Below, one piece after another: positions 47,110 through 56,605 of a stretch of DNA of 64,000 bases. Below the pieces are notes generated by a model. That model did no database searches, was not told where the DNA came from, and was given only the letters and a program-made list of their open reading frames with translations. How positions within the stretch are numbered: position 1 is the first letter of the stretch; each line of letters begins with the position of its first letter. A program made the position numbers and the translations under genes. Source of the DNA: Neocallimastix lanati (nom. inval.) (lineage: Eukaryota > Neocallimastigomycota > Neocallimastigomycetes > Neocallimastigales > Neocallimastigaceae); assembly GCA_016946835.1 (NCBI GenBank), contig JACVTC010000014.1, positions 1 through 64,000 of the forward strand, in the 5' to 3' direction.

Positions 47110-48541
47110 ATGGAAGACAATATAGAAATTGTAATAAGTGAAACAAATCGAGGAAATGAACAAATTATTATTAATAAAAAATACAAATTTAATTTTTCAT
47201 TTCAAAGGAAAGATAAATCAAAAATTTATAGATGCACTGAATATAAGACTTTAAATAAATGTAAATCTTTAATTATTTTAAATGATAAAAAGGAGGTTTT
47301 AAAATATGAAAGTTTACATAACCATCTCGAAAAAGAAATTGATGTGTCTATATCAGTAGCAAAGCATAAAATTAAGGAAGAAATTAAGAAAAATTCAATT
47401 CCTATGGATATAAAACCTAAACATATATTTAATGCCGTTTCTCAAGAAATGGGACTTATATGTCCCGAATATAATACAATTAGATCCCAAATAATAAGAA
47501 ATATAAATAAACAATTTCCTCCAAACATAAAAAGTTTTGATGATATTCCCATTGAATCAAAATATTATAAAACTAAAAGAAATGAAAATTTTATGATATT
47601 TAAAAATACAGATCTAATAATCTTTCAATCACCATTCCAAGCATATTTATTTTCGAATTATCATAAAAATATATTTGCGGACGGTACATTTTATGCAGCA
47701 CCGAAATTTAGTTATTAATTATTTATAACAAGAACTTATGTTGGGGAATTTAATATGTTTTACACTACTTCCATTTCTATATTAAAAAATAAAAAACAAT
47801 CTACATATGAAACATTATTTAAAGAAAAAAAAATGCAAATAAATTTAGGAGTAAAACACTAATTATTACAATTAATTTTCATTGTGATTTTGAACAAGGT
47901 ATATCTAATGCCGCAAAAAAAGTTTTTCCCAATATAAATATTAAATATTGTGTTTGGCATTACAAAAGATCATTAGAAAAACAAAAAAATATATTATGTT
48001 ATCATGAAGTGAAGAATAATAATGATGTATATATTTATTATAAAGCTATTTCGAACTTACCGTTTATAAACCCTAACTATATATTTGATATTTATATTAT
48101 AATAAAAAGAATTTGTCAAAAAAAAAGTATAATAATTTTCTGCAATTTTTAGAATATTTTAATAAAAATTATTTACTTAAGTATAATGTTAATAATTGGA
48201 ATTATTATGAAAATATAGAGCATTTAACAAACAATGCATCAGAATCTTATAATAGCTACTTAAATAATATATTTCCAAATAAACCTTTATTTTATAAATT
48301 AATATATATATTAAAAGAAGAAGAAAACTTATCTTATAATGATTATCAAAGGAGAACTAAAGGAAATTGGAAAAAAAAAGCAAAAAATATTTAATGCAAC
48401 TGATGAAATTAAAATTTTAATTGAAAATTACAAAAGTAAGGAAATAAATTTATTTTATAATGGATGCAACAGAAATGAATTAATTAAATTATGGAAAGAA
48501 TGTTTAATTGATTTAAACGATATAAATATTAATTTAAAATA
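47110..48541 (+). pseudogene. Mutator-like (MULE) transposase, FLYWCH-type, broken
   Basis: The frame from ATG at 47110 encodes an N-terminal FLYWCH/WRKY-GCM1-like zinc finger (YRC ... KC ... HNH at about 37-79), a linker, and the start of the MULE DDE domain (IFADGTFYAAPKFSY, first catalytic Asp). A TAA at 47716-47718, where Gln is usual (QLF), interrupts it. The same frame continues LFITRTYVGEFNMF to a second TAA at 47860-47862. Further pieces follow in shifted frames: HCDFEQGISNAAKKVFPNI (second Asp) and YCVWHYKRSLEKQ, then from 48113 HLTNNASESYNSYLNNIFP (Glu region), ending near 48541. Two or more stops and frameshifts make it inactive. In MULEs this protein binds terminal inverted repeats; candidate repeats flank the region. 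Confidence 0.85.
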
Positions 48542-48576
48542 AATAATCTTAATTTAAAAAAATGCTAGAAAAATAA
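48542..48576. repeat. 35-bp direct repeat, left copy (target-side)
   Basis: AATAATCTTAATTTAAAAAA then ATGCTAGAAAAAT occurs here and again at about 54558-54592. It lies outside both gypsy LTRs and beyond the AATTT target duplication. The pre-insertion site must have carried a tandem repeat with a period of roughly 90 bp. Confidence 0.85.
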
Positions 48577-48632
48577 AAATTTATTTATTTTAAATTTTGT
48601 AACGAAATCTTCAGTTAGTAAAATTAGAACTT

Positions 48633-48685
48633 TGGTTCAATGGTTAGTTACATTGACCATGACCAATACTTCATGGGTTTGACTC
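48633..48685 (+). promoter_or_regulatory. tRNA-like A-box/B-box pair in the LTR U3
   Basis: TGGTTCAATGG at 48633-48643 matches the A-box style of tRNA D arms, and GGTTTGACTC at 48676-48685 (GGTTCGACTC in the 3' LTR, 53948-53957) matches the B box (GGTTCGANTC). Between them ATTG and CAAT can pair like a short anticodon stem. The acceptor stem does not pair, so this is not a functional tRNA gene. It may be a tRNA-derived segment or a chance resemblance. Confidence 0.4.
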
Positions 48686-49003
48686 ACACCTCAACCCATT
48701 TTGCATCAATAATTATTTTATTAATTATTTTATTAATTATTTTATTAATTATTAATAATATCTTCTTGAATATTCTTTCTGTATAAATTTTAGAAAGTTA
48801 AAGAATATTTCGGTTCGTAATTCAACCGAAATGAATTTAGAAATTCTTATTATATAAGTTATTTTATTCTTTTTTGATAAGATTCATTTTCATCAATTAA
48901 AATCTATATTCTAGAAACTTTACATTATTAATTATTACAAACATATTTCTAAATATTTCTTTAAAATTATTTATACATGTTAAAACTGTTTTTCTGTTAA
49001 AAG

Positions 49004-49054
49004 TATAAATAGTGCGAACTTCACGAATGAAAATATTTTTCTTCGTGCTTTTAT
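49004..49054 (+). promoter_or_regulatory. LTR TATA box and inferred transcript 5' end
   Basis: TATAAAT at 49004-49010 lies about 40 bp before GTGCTTTTAT (49045-49054). That 10-mer is the exact reverse complement of the sequence right after the LTR, which is what a Tf1-like element needs at its RNA 5' end. The start site itself is inferred. Confidence 0.55.
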
Positions 49055-49252
49055 TAATAATAATTAACGTATAAGTAATTCGAAATATTACCTTGTTGAT
49101 TAATATTAATAATTATTTTAAATTTTATAATTAATAAAAAATATTTCTAATAAAACGAATTATTTATACAGATAGTGTAAATCTATTGAGTTTTCTCCTT
49201 TCTGTGTTTCTATATCTCATCCCGCCTTTACAATAGAAGCACCTCCGTTACA

Positions 49253-49262
49253 ATAAAAGCAC
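49253..49262 (+). promoter_or_regulatory. Self-priming primer-binding site
   Basis: ATAAAAGCAC immediately follows the terminal CA of the 5' LTR and is complementary in 10 of 10 positions to GTGCTTTTAT at 49045-49054. I see no resemblance to a tRNA 3' end, which would normally start TGG. The primer 3' end would fall exactly opposite the first base after the LTR. Confidence 0.65.
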
Positions 49263-51088
49263 CAGCTAATCCAAGCCCTCAATACCTTTACGCTATCCCA
49301 CAGACATTCTACCTTTAGGAATTCTACCTTCTCAATATCTTTTGGCAATCGTTGGGTTTCTACTTTTACTATTCTACTATTAAAGAACAAATACCTACTC
49401 TTCCGGTTCTCTCTATCTTAGTCTAATAATCTTTGAATAAATCTTCTTATCTACTATCTCTTTAATACCGGACTTCTATATCTTTTAATCTCGGATTTTA
49501 TCTCTTCCCAGACGAATAATTACTGCCTATTGATTCCTATTCCAATTATCACCTTGTCTGTTTCGAGTTACCTTCACTATTATATAATTCAATCCTTTGA
49601 ATCTATTATATTACCGGATAATCCTAATCCTATGGTTGTTGAAATTAATTCTTATAACAAAAATTCTTGTACTACCCGATCAAATAATTCAAATTAAATT
49701 TGTACTACCCTATTAAGATAAAACTTACATTACCTTAATCTTTTAAAAAAAAAAAAAAAAAATTTTTAGATAATATTAAATTAATCTTATATTACCTTAA
49801 CCCTTTAAAATTAATTCAAATATTTACCAACAAAATTAATTTATAATTAGATAAATAATATTAAATTAATTTAGTAAGAAAAATCTTTAATTTTTAGATA
49901 AATATTTTAGATTAATTTAGTAAATAAATCAATTAGTTTTAGATAAATAAAAAAAAAAAAAAAAAAAATTTTTTTCATTTAATTTATCACAAAAATAATA
50001 ATTTTTTAAATTAGTTTATTATAAAAAAAAAAAAAAAAAAAATACTAATAATAATATTAATAAGTATAATAATAATTTTTATTTTTAATTATTTTAATAA
50101 ATTACTTGCTTGAAATAATAGCAAGAAAAACCTGTTCAATTTTATTTTTTATTTATTTATTTAAAAAAGCGTTTATACGAGCGAATAGAGCTCATATACA
50201 GAGTTAGAAGAATTGTCTTCTTTAGTGTTGCACTCGACGAATAGATTTGGTTCTAGACTAGGTAAAACTCTATAAGAGAGCACCGTAGCCTATTATAAAG
50301 GAAAACGGTTCTAGGTTTGCAACAACTCTGGCGAATAAGGAGCTTACGTCACCGAAGGCGTAAGATTAAAACTATATAGTATTTTAAAATTTTATTTCGT
50401 GCTTACTCGCGGCACTAGTTATAATAGTACTGACGGTTTTTTCTATAGTTGTGAGTCAATAGTACTATTCTATTTTATCAATCAATAATTTTATAATTAA
50501 TATTATAATTTTATAATTAAGAAAACAAAGATTAAAATATAAATATAAGGTTTATACGACTTCCAAAGCGACAGAAGTTGGTCTCTGTTTTCGTAACATT
50601 TTAGTGTTCAGATACTATTGATATAGGGGAAAATAATTTGTTTTATTCTTTTCAGCTAACAATAAGTTAGATATAATAAAGAATCTAACAATATTACTTC
50701 CTTTTGTCTATAAGACATTAACAATCGATTTTATCTGCGTTATCACTAAAAGGCTAAAGGAACTTATCGTATAAAACCTTGATAGATTATATATTTAGTT
50801 GGTCCAATACTATATAATCTAGTTTATATTTCAGTAATTTTTGATAAATAATTATAAAATAGAAATATTCAATTATAAAATATTATTAAGTGTTATTAAA
50901 ATTTTGTGTTCTTATCCATTAACCTTGGAAACCTACCAATAAACAACTTTTGAACTCTCGGAATTTTGCTACCTATATACTACCTTTTGGATTATTGGAA
51001 TCTCTACTACCACTTTGGGAACTTCTGGATTCTACCGCCTATTCTTTACCTTTGAAAACTTATTCTACTCTACCTTATCTATTTCAAT
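49263..51088 (+). other. Gypsy 1.8-kb untranslated leader
   Basis: No sustained frame. The first 470 bp are C/T-rich with repeated TTCTACC/CTACCTTT motifs; then A-rich runs occur at about 49744-49762, 49950-49968 and 50024-50041; then a moderately GC patch at 50165-50370 with a CTTACG...CGTAAG hairpin (50342-50363); then another CTACC-rich stretch at 50930-51080 leading to the Gag ATG. Such a leader may hold packaging signals, an internal ribosome entry or an intron; none can be shown here. Confidence 0.6.
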
Positions 51089-52459
51089 ATGGACAACTAT
51101 AATCAAGAAAATCCTACCTTTAAGGACGGTTTTGCTGGTGATCGCCGATTCTTTAAAGGATTTCTAGCTAAAATGGAACTTATTTTTATGATCCAACCGG
51201 AAAGATTTGCAAACGATGAAGCTAAAGTAATCTATATCATTTCTCGTTTGTATGGAAACGCCATGAATTGGGCTGCTACTCTCATTGAACACCAAGATCC
51301 TTGTCTCCTTAATTATAATCAATTCATTGCTAGACTAAAATCAGTATTTGGAAGCTACGATTCTACCTTTATTGCCAACCAGAAATTAAGAACAATCAAA
51401 CAAAAACGAATTGGTGAAGTCAGAAATTATATTTTAGAATTTAATAAATACGCCGATGAATCTTCTTGGAATGAAGAAGCCAAAATGGACGCCTTTCTTG
51501 CCGGTCTACATGACCATATTGCTACTAGAATTTTAGAAATGTTTCCTGGACCTCAAACCCTCTTTGCTATGCAAACAATTGCATCTAGAATCGATAATCG
51601 TATTTCTACTCATAGACAATTTTCCAATCTTCAAGGTCAAAATTCAAATAATAGTAATAATAATAAAAATAGAAAGGGCAAAAAATCATTCTTTTTCCAA
51701 AAGCAATTTAAATCTAAACCTCATGGACCTCTATCTCATGAAGAAAAAGAAAGAAGAAGAAGAGAAAATCTTTGTTTATATTGTGGATCCTCTGAACATT
51801 CTCTCGACAATTGTCCACTTAAAAATAAATATAAAAATAAAAATAAACCTTCATCAAGTAGCACTTATGTTTCTAATCCCGAATCAAAACCTATTTCTAG
51901 ACCTAGAGTTTCTAACTCAAATCTTCCTATTTACGAATTTTCTTTAAGTATTGATAATACAAATTCTACAGCTAAAATTCTTCTCGATACCGGTTCTCAA
52001 ATTAATTTAATGGATATCTACTATGTTAAAGAAAATAATATCCCTTATTCAACCAAAACTAATTTCCCTAAGGTATCTGGCATCGGTGGAAAGCAAACTA
52101 TTCTTGGTAAAACTCTTCCTATTTCCATCACTTATAATAATCATAAATGTAAGACGCAATTCTATGTGGTTGACCTTCCTTCTTATTGTGCTATTTTAGG
52201 TTTCGAATGGATTTCTACTCACAATCCTGATATTGACTTCAAAAATAAAGTCTTAAGATTTAATTCCAATTATTGTGTTGAAAATTGTTTAATCATCCCT
52301 AACTCCTTTACTTCTTATGTTTCTTTAAATACTACTAAACAAAATGACAAAAATGAAAATGAAGAAATCAATAATAAAATAAGCAAATCATTACCAAAAA
52401 AATTACTTCCATTTATAGACACTTTCAGTGAAATATACACTAATGAATCACCTCCTTAA
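51089..52459 (+). CDS. Gypsy Gag and protease, 456 aa
   Basis: Starts at the first ATG after the leader (AATATGGACAAC). Residues 1-170 form a retrotransposon Gag capsid-like domain (RRFFKGFLAKMELIF, WAATLIEH, FIARLKSVFG). A basic Asn-rich linker follows, then a CCHC knuckle CLYCGSSEHSLDNC at about 229-242 that packages element RNA. The aspartic protease is at about 285-395, with the active-site LLDTGSQINLM and the second-half motif AILGFEWI. The frame then meets TAA at 52457-52459 after NESPP, where related polyproteins continue (PPxxPFD). The same frame is open beyond the stop to 53533, so this is one nonsense change or a readthrough point in a single Gag-Pol frame. Confidence 0.9.
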   Translation: MDNYNQENPTFKDGFAGDRRFFKGFLAKMELIFMIQPERFANDEAKVIYIISRLYGNAMNWAATLIEHQDPCLLNYNQFIARLKSVFGSYDSTFIANQKLRTIKQKRIGEVRNYILEFNKYADESSWNEEAKMDAFLAGLHDHIATRILEMFPGPQTLFAMQTIASRIDNRISTHRQFSNLQGQNSNNSNNNKNRKGKKSFFFQKQFKSKPHGPLSHEEKERRRRENLCLYCGSSEHSLDNCPLKNKYKNKNKPSSSSTYVSNPESKPISRPRVSNSNLPIYEFSLSIDNTNSTAKILLDTGSQINLMDIYYVKENNIPYSTKTNFPKVSGIGGKQTILGKTLPISITYNNHKCKTQFYVVDLPSYCAILGFEWISTHNPDIDFKNKVLRFNSNYCVENCLIIPNSFTSYVSLNTTKQNDKNENEEINNKISKSLPKKLLPFIDTFSEIYTNESPP

Positions 52460-53533
52460 TGTCCTTTTGATAGCGAGATTAAACCCAAACAAAATGAAAA
52501 ACTTCATTATGATCCAATCTACCCCTTAACTGAAAAAGAACCTCTAGCTTCGAAGAAATATATTATAGAAAATGAAGACAAAAAATTTATTAGAAAATCA
52601 AAATCTCCAGCTGCTGCTTCTGTTTTATTTGTTCCCAAGAAAGACATAAATGATCTCTTCCGTATTCATAAACCACCCTCCGATTTTTTTTCCGATAAAG
52701 ATACTCAATTCACTTCAAAATTTTGGTCAGCTATTTGTAAATCCTTCAATATTACAACAAAACTTGCTTCTCCCTTCCATCACCAAACCAATGGTTTAAC
52801 GGAGAGGGTGAACTCCGTTATTGAACAATACTTAAGATGTTATTCAAACTTTAAAGGTTCTGATTGGTATAATTTTTTATTTCTAGCAGAATTCAGTTAT
52901 AATAATTCAATTCAAGAAGCAATTAAGCACTCACCTTTTTATGCAAACTATGGATATAATCCAAGATATTCACCATCAATTCCAAACAGTACAGATGTTC
53001 CTAGAGCTGATGAATTTACAAAAGACCTTTCAGAATTATTCAAAACACTTAATGGAAATTTACAACAAGCAAGAAAAAAGCAAGAAGAATTCGCAAACAA
53101 ACATCGTATTGAAGCTCCAAATTTTAAACCTGGTGATAAAGTGTGGATTAATAGTTCACTTATAATTCATAATGGAAATAAAAAACTTAAACCTAGAAAA
53201 CTTGGTCCATATAAAATCATTAAGAAAATTTCTCCCGTTTCATATAAGTTAGACTTACCAAAAGAAATCAGAATCCATCCTGTAATACATGTTTCTGAAC
53301 CTGAACCATTTTATGAAGATCACTTTGGACGAAAGAAAGAACCACCACCACCGATAATTATTGACAATGAAGAAGAATACGAAGTTGAAAAAATTCTTGA
53401 TAAAAGAAAACATTATGGCAAAACCCAATATCTTATTAAATGGAAAGGCTATCCTTTATCTGAAGCATCTTGGGAACCCGAAGAAAATTTAAATTGCCCT
53501 AAACTCTTAAAAGAATTTAACAAAAATAACTAA
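52460..53533 (+). pseudogene. Gypsy pol remnant: RT stub, integrase, chromodomain
   Basis: Continues in the same frame as Gag after the TAA, without further stops. It begins CPFDSEIKP and includes the RT entry region ([15 protein letters not shown], then [14 protein letters not shown]). At about 52660-52690 it jumps from [10 protein letters not shown] to [16 protein letters not shown], which is the integrase core around the second catalytic Asp, followed by [12 protein letters not shown] with the catalytic Glu. RT palm, RNase H and the integrase zinc finger plus first Asp are absent, an in-frame loss of roughly 2 kb judged from full-length relatives. After the integrase C-terminal domain ([19 protein letters not shown]) comes a chromodomain, [12 protein letters not shown] and [20 protein letters not shown], which in chromoviruses steers integration to modified histones. 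Confidence 0.9.
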
Positions 53534-53749
53534 AATTAAAACTTGAAAATGAATCTTTACTTTATTAATATCAAACTTATATTAATTTATTAATATCAAT
53601 ATTACTAAATATTATTTTATATTATTAAATATTATTAATATTCATGTATTTTTATTATATATTATATTCATGTAACTTTATTAATATCATGTAATTTTAT
53701 TCAAAAAAGTTCGTACTATAAAATGGTTAATTATTATTTTTATTTTATT

Positions 53750-53802
53750 TTATTTTAGTTTAGTTTAGTTTAGTTTAGTTTAGTTTAGTTTAGTTTAGTT
53801 TG
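53750..53802. repeat. (TTTAG)n pentanucleotide repeat
   Basis: About nine TTTAG units, preceded by TTTTA units, between the chromodomain stop and the 3' LTR. It is inside the transposon and is not a telomere repeat. Confidence 0.9.
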
Positions 53803-53854
53803 TTAATTTTAGTATAAGTTATGCTTAACTGTTAGATTCGTCTGGTATCCGAAT

Positions 53855-53869
53855 CCTGGAGGCGGACCA
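53855..53869 (+). promoter_or_regulatory. Likely gypsy polypurine tract
   Basis: CTGGAGGCGGACCA directly precedes the 3' LTR start at 53870. GGAGGCGGA is the only purine-rich, G-containing stretch abutting the LTR, which is where plus-strand priming must occur. Confidence 0.5.
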
Positions 53870-54524
53870 TGTAACAAAATCTTCAGTTAGTAAAATTAGA
53901 ACTTTGGTTCAATGGTTAGTTACATTGACCATGACCAATACTTCATGGGTTCGACTCACACCTCAACCCATTTTGCATCAATAATTATTTTATTAATTAT
54001 TTTATTAATTATTTTATTAATTATTAATAATATCTTCTTGAATATTCTTTCTGTATAAATTTTAGAAAGTTAAAGAATATTTCGGTTCGTAATTCAACCG
54101 AAATGAATTTAGAAATTCTTATTATATAAGTTATTTTATTCTTTTTTGATAAGATTCATTTTCATCAATTAAAATCTATATTCTAGAAACTTTACATTAT
54201 TAATTATTACAAACATATTTCTAAATATTTCTTTAAAATTATTTATACATGTTAAAACTGTTTTTCCGTTAAAAGTATAAATAGTGCGAACTTCACGAAT
54301 GAAAATATTTTTCTTCGTGCTTTTATTAATAATAATTAACGTATAAGTAATTCGAAATATTACCTTGTTGATTAATATTAATAATTATTTTAAATTTTAT
54401 AATTAATAAAAAATATTTCTAATAAAACGAATTATTTATACAGATAGTGTAAACCTATTGAGTTTTCTCCTTTCTGTGTTTCTATATCTCATCCCGCCTT
54501 TACAATAGAAGCACCTCCGTTACA
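53870..54524 (+). repeat. Gypsy 3' LTR (655 bp)
   Basis: Same length as the 5' LTR, with four transitions between them counted by eye (one G/A, three C/T). It ends GTTACA followed by AATTT, the target duplication. Confidence 0.95.
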
Positions 54525-54557
54525 AATTTATATTTATAATCGTTTAAATAATAATTA

Positions 54558-54592
54558 AATAATCTTAATTTAAAAAAATGCTAGAAAAATAC
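54558..54592. repeat. 35-bp direct repeat, right copy (target-side)
   Basis: Second copy of the AATAATCTTAATTTAAAAAA motif also seen at 48542-48576, just outside the gypsy insertion. Confidence 0.85.
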
Positions 54593-54599
54593 AAACTTA

Positions 54600-55220
54600 T
54601 TTACCTATTGTGTTTATTTAATAATCTTAATAGAAACTATCTTTTAGTTATTTTTATTAAGTAATTTATAACTAAAACCGATTTATTTGATACTAGTTAA
54701 AATTTTATTAATATCAATATCAATATTATATAATTACAAATTTTATTAATATCAATATCAATATTATATTATTATAAATTTTATTAATATCAATATACTT
54801 TTCAAAATTAATTATGTTATTAAAAATATTAAATTCAATAAAAGATTATTATTATTTTATTAAAATTATAATTGTTATTATTGTATTTTAATAATAATTG
54901 ATTCATATTGATCAAACATTATAAATATTACTATGCAAATAATTAATTATTTTAATAGGATCAATTATTCAACTCTTATTGTTTTAATTTTTAATTCTTA
55001 TATCATTTAAATTAATATATATATATATCGTTTATGAAAATATGAATTATAAATAATTAAAATTATTTACTTTTCATTTAAATTTTTTTATTTACTATAA
55101 TAAAATATAATAATTAAAAGACAAACGTTATTATAACTAAATTTTTTTTTTTTAGAAAAATAAATGAAAAAAATTAAAATATATAAGATTCCTATATATA
55201 TAAAATAATTATTATATTTT
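54600..55220. other. AT-rich spacer, no gene seen
   Basis: Contains three or four loose tandem copies of TTTTATTAATATCAATAT at about 54703-54800. No coding signal. Confidence 0.6.
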
Positions 55221-55224
55221 TTTT

Positions 55225-55670
55225 TATTATATTTTTTTTTTATTTTATTTTATTTTATTTTATTTTATTTTATTTTATTTTATTTTATTTCATTTTATTT
55301 TATTCAATCTGTACTTTATATTCATATTCTACTTTTTATTTTATTTTATTTTATTTTATTCAATCTGTACTTTCTTATTTAATATTCTACTTTTTATTTT
55401 ATTTTATTTCATTTTATTCAATCTGTACTTTCTTATTTAATATTCTACTTTTTATTTTATTTTATTATTTTATTCAATCTGTACTTTCTTATTTAATATT
55501 CTACTTTTTATTTTATTTTATTTTATTCGATCTGTACTTTCTTATTTAATATTCTACTTTTTATTTTATTTTATTTTATTTTATTCAATCTGTACTTTCT
55601 TATTTAATATTCTACTTTTTATTTTATTTTATTTTATTTCATTTTATTTTATTCAATCTGTATTTTCTGT
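55225..55670. repeat. Minisatellite with TTCAATCTGTACTTTCTTATT core
   Basis: About seven units of about 55-57 bp: TTCAATCTGTACTTTCTTAT, TTAATATTCTACTTTT and a (TTTTA)n spacer. The first unit has TATATTCATATTC instead; one unit reads TTCGATCTG. It is the best-ordered of three loci in the window with this core. Confidence 0.95.
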
Positions 55671-55894
55671 TGATAATATAAACAAGGTATTAATGTATTA
55701 ATAATAATTAATAATATTTAAAATAAAATAAAAAAAATATAATAATTATTATATATATGTAGTAATTATATATATATCTAAAAAAAATTTTTTTAGTCAT
55801 AATAAACGTTTGTCTTAATTATTTTTATTATTATTTAAAAATTTATTTATTCATTTATAATTTATTTATTCATTTATTTATTTATTACATTATA

Positions 55895-56030
55895 ATACGC
55901 CATGTTTTCCGAAATACACTACAACAAAATACAAATTTTTGTAATAAAAAATTTCGAAATGCACACTCCCCTTGCTAACCCCTAGATTCCTTAAAAATAT
56001 ATATGGCTTTGCGAAATATACTATCCACTA
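55895..56030. repeat. Inverted partner of the 46.4-kb repeat
   Basis: The reverse complement of 55920-55989 aligns with 46403-46477: GAATCTAG, ATTTCGAAATTTTTTATTAC, AAAAATTTGTATTTTGTTGT. The outer side has CGCCATGTTTTCCGAAATACAC, similar in reverse to the MITE-like terminus. Together with 46.4 kb it brackets the MULE transposase and the nested gypsy element. Confidence 0.7.
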
Positions 56031-56039
56031 TATTATTAT

Positions 56040-56600
56040 TTTTAAAATATCAAAAACATAAATGAAAAGTTTAAAAAATTATATATTAAAATATTATTAT
56101 ATAATAATAATAATTATTAAATACATTTTAAAAAATTTAAATTGATACTCAAATGATAATATATTGTAATAAATATGAAATAAGAATTACTAAATAAATA
56201 ATATATTAAAACATTTAAATTTTATATTTAAAAAAAAAAAACATTGACTCAGGTATGGTTTAAATAAAAAATTATTATAATAATATGTTACAATAACATT
56301 TTTCTGTTACAAACAATTATTAAACATTTCGATATTTTCTTAATTTTTAAAATAATTTTAATTCAGTAACTTCAATGTTTTTCAAACATTCATACTTTAA
56401 ATCATAATATAAAATTTTGATATTATTATAACTTATAATTAAGTGATTTTTAGTATAATATTAATAATAAATATCTAAATATTACAATATATATTTATAT
56501 AACAATAAAATAAAAATTGTTATTAAAGTAGTCAACAATGTGCTCATTGCAAAAAAGTTGGTTTAATAATCCTTATCATTATATTCTATTTTCAATATAT
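56040..56600. other. AT-rich spacer, no gene seen
   Basis: No coding frame or repeat family identified between the 55.9-kb inverted repeat and the Cys-rich fragment. Confidence 0.5.
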
Positions 56601-56605
56601 TCTAT

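Larger units (their letters stand above)
48598..49252 (+). repeat. Gypsy 5' LTR (655 bp)
   Basis: Runs TGTAAC to GTTACA. It contains a perfect 9-bp hairpin, ATTTCGGTT/AACCGAAAT at 48807-48832, a TATA box (TATAAAT, 49004-49010), and CACGAA...TTCGTG just before GTGCTTTTAT (49045-49054). A tRNA-like A-box and B-box pair lies in its first 90 bp. Confidence 0.95.
48598..54524 (+). mobile_element. Young Ty3/gypsy chromovirus, internally deleted
   Basis: 5927 bp bounded by two 655-bp LTRs (48598-49252 and 53870-54524) that begin TGTAAC and end GTTACA. A perfect 5-bp target-site duplication AATTT lies at 48593-48597 and 54525-54529. By eye the LTRs differ at only four positions, all transitions, so insertion was recent. 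Inside: a primer site, a 1.8-kb leader, then a single reading frame for Gag, protease, a stub of reverse transcriptase, the integrase C-terminal half and a chromodomain. Most of reverse transcriptase, all RNase H and the integrase N-terminus are missing. It sits directly after the broken MULE transposase, probably inside that element. Confidence 0.95.

Noticed and set aside
48633-48705. A genuine tRNA gene in the gypsy LTR
   Set aside because: The acceptor stem does not pair and the T stem has mismatches, so it is listed only as a tRNA-like promoter candidate.
53750-53802. (TTTAG)n as an interstitial telomere
   Set aside because: The unit lacks the GG of fungal TTAGGG and sits inside the transposon.
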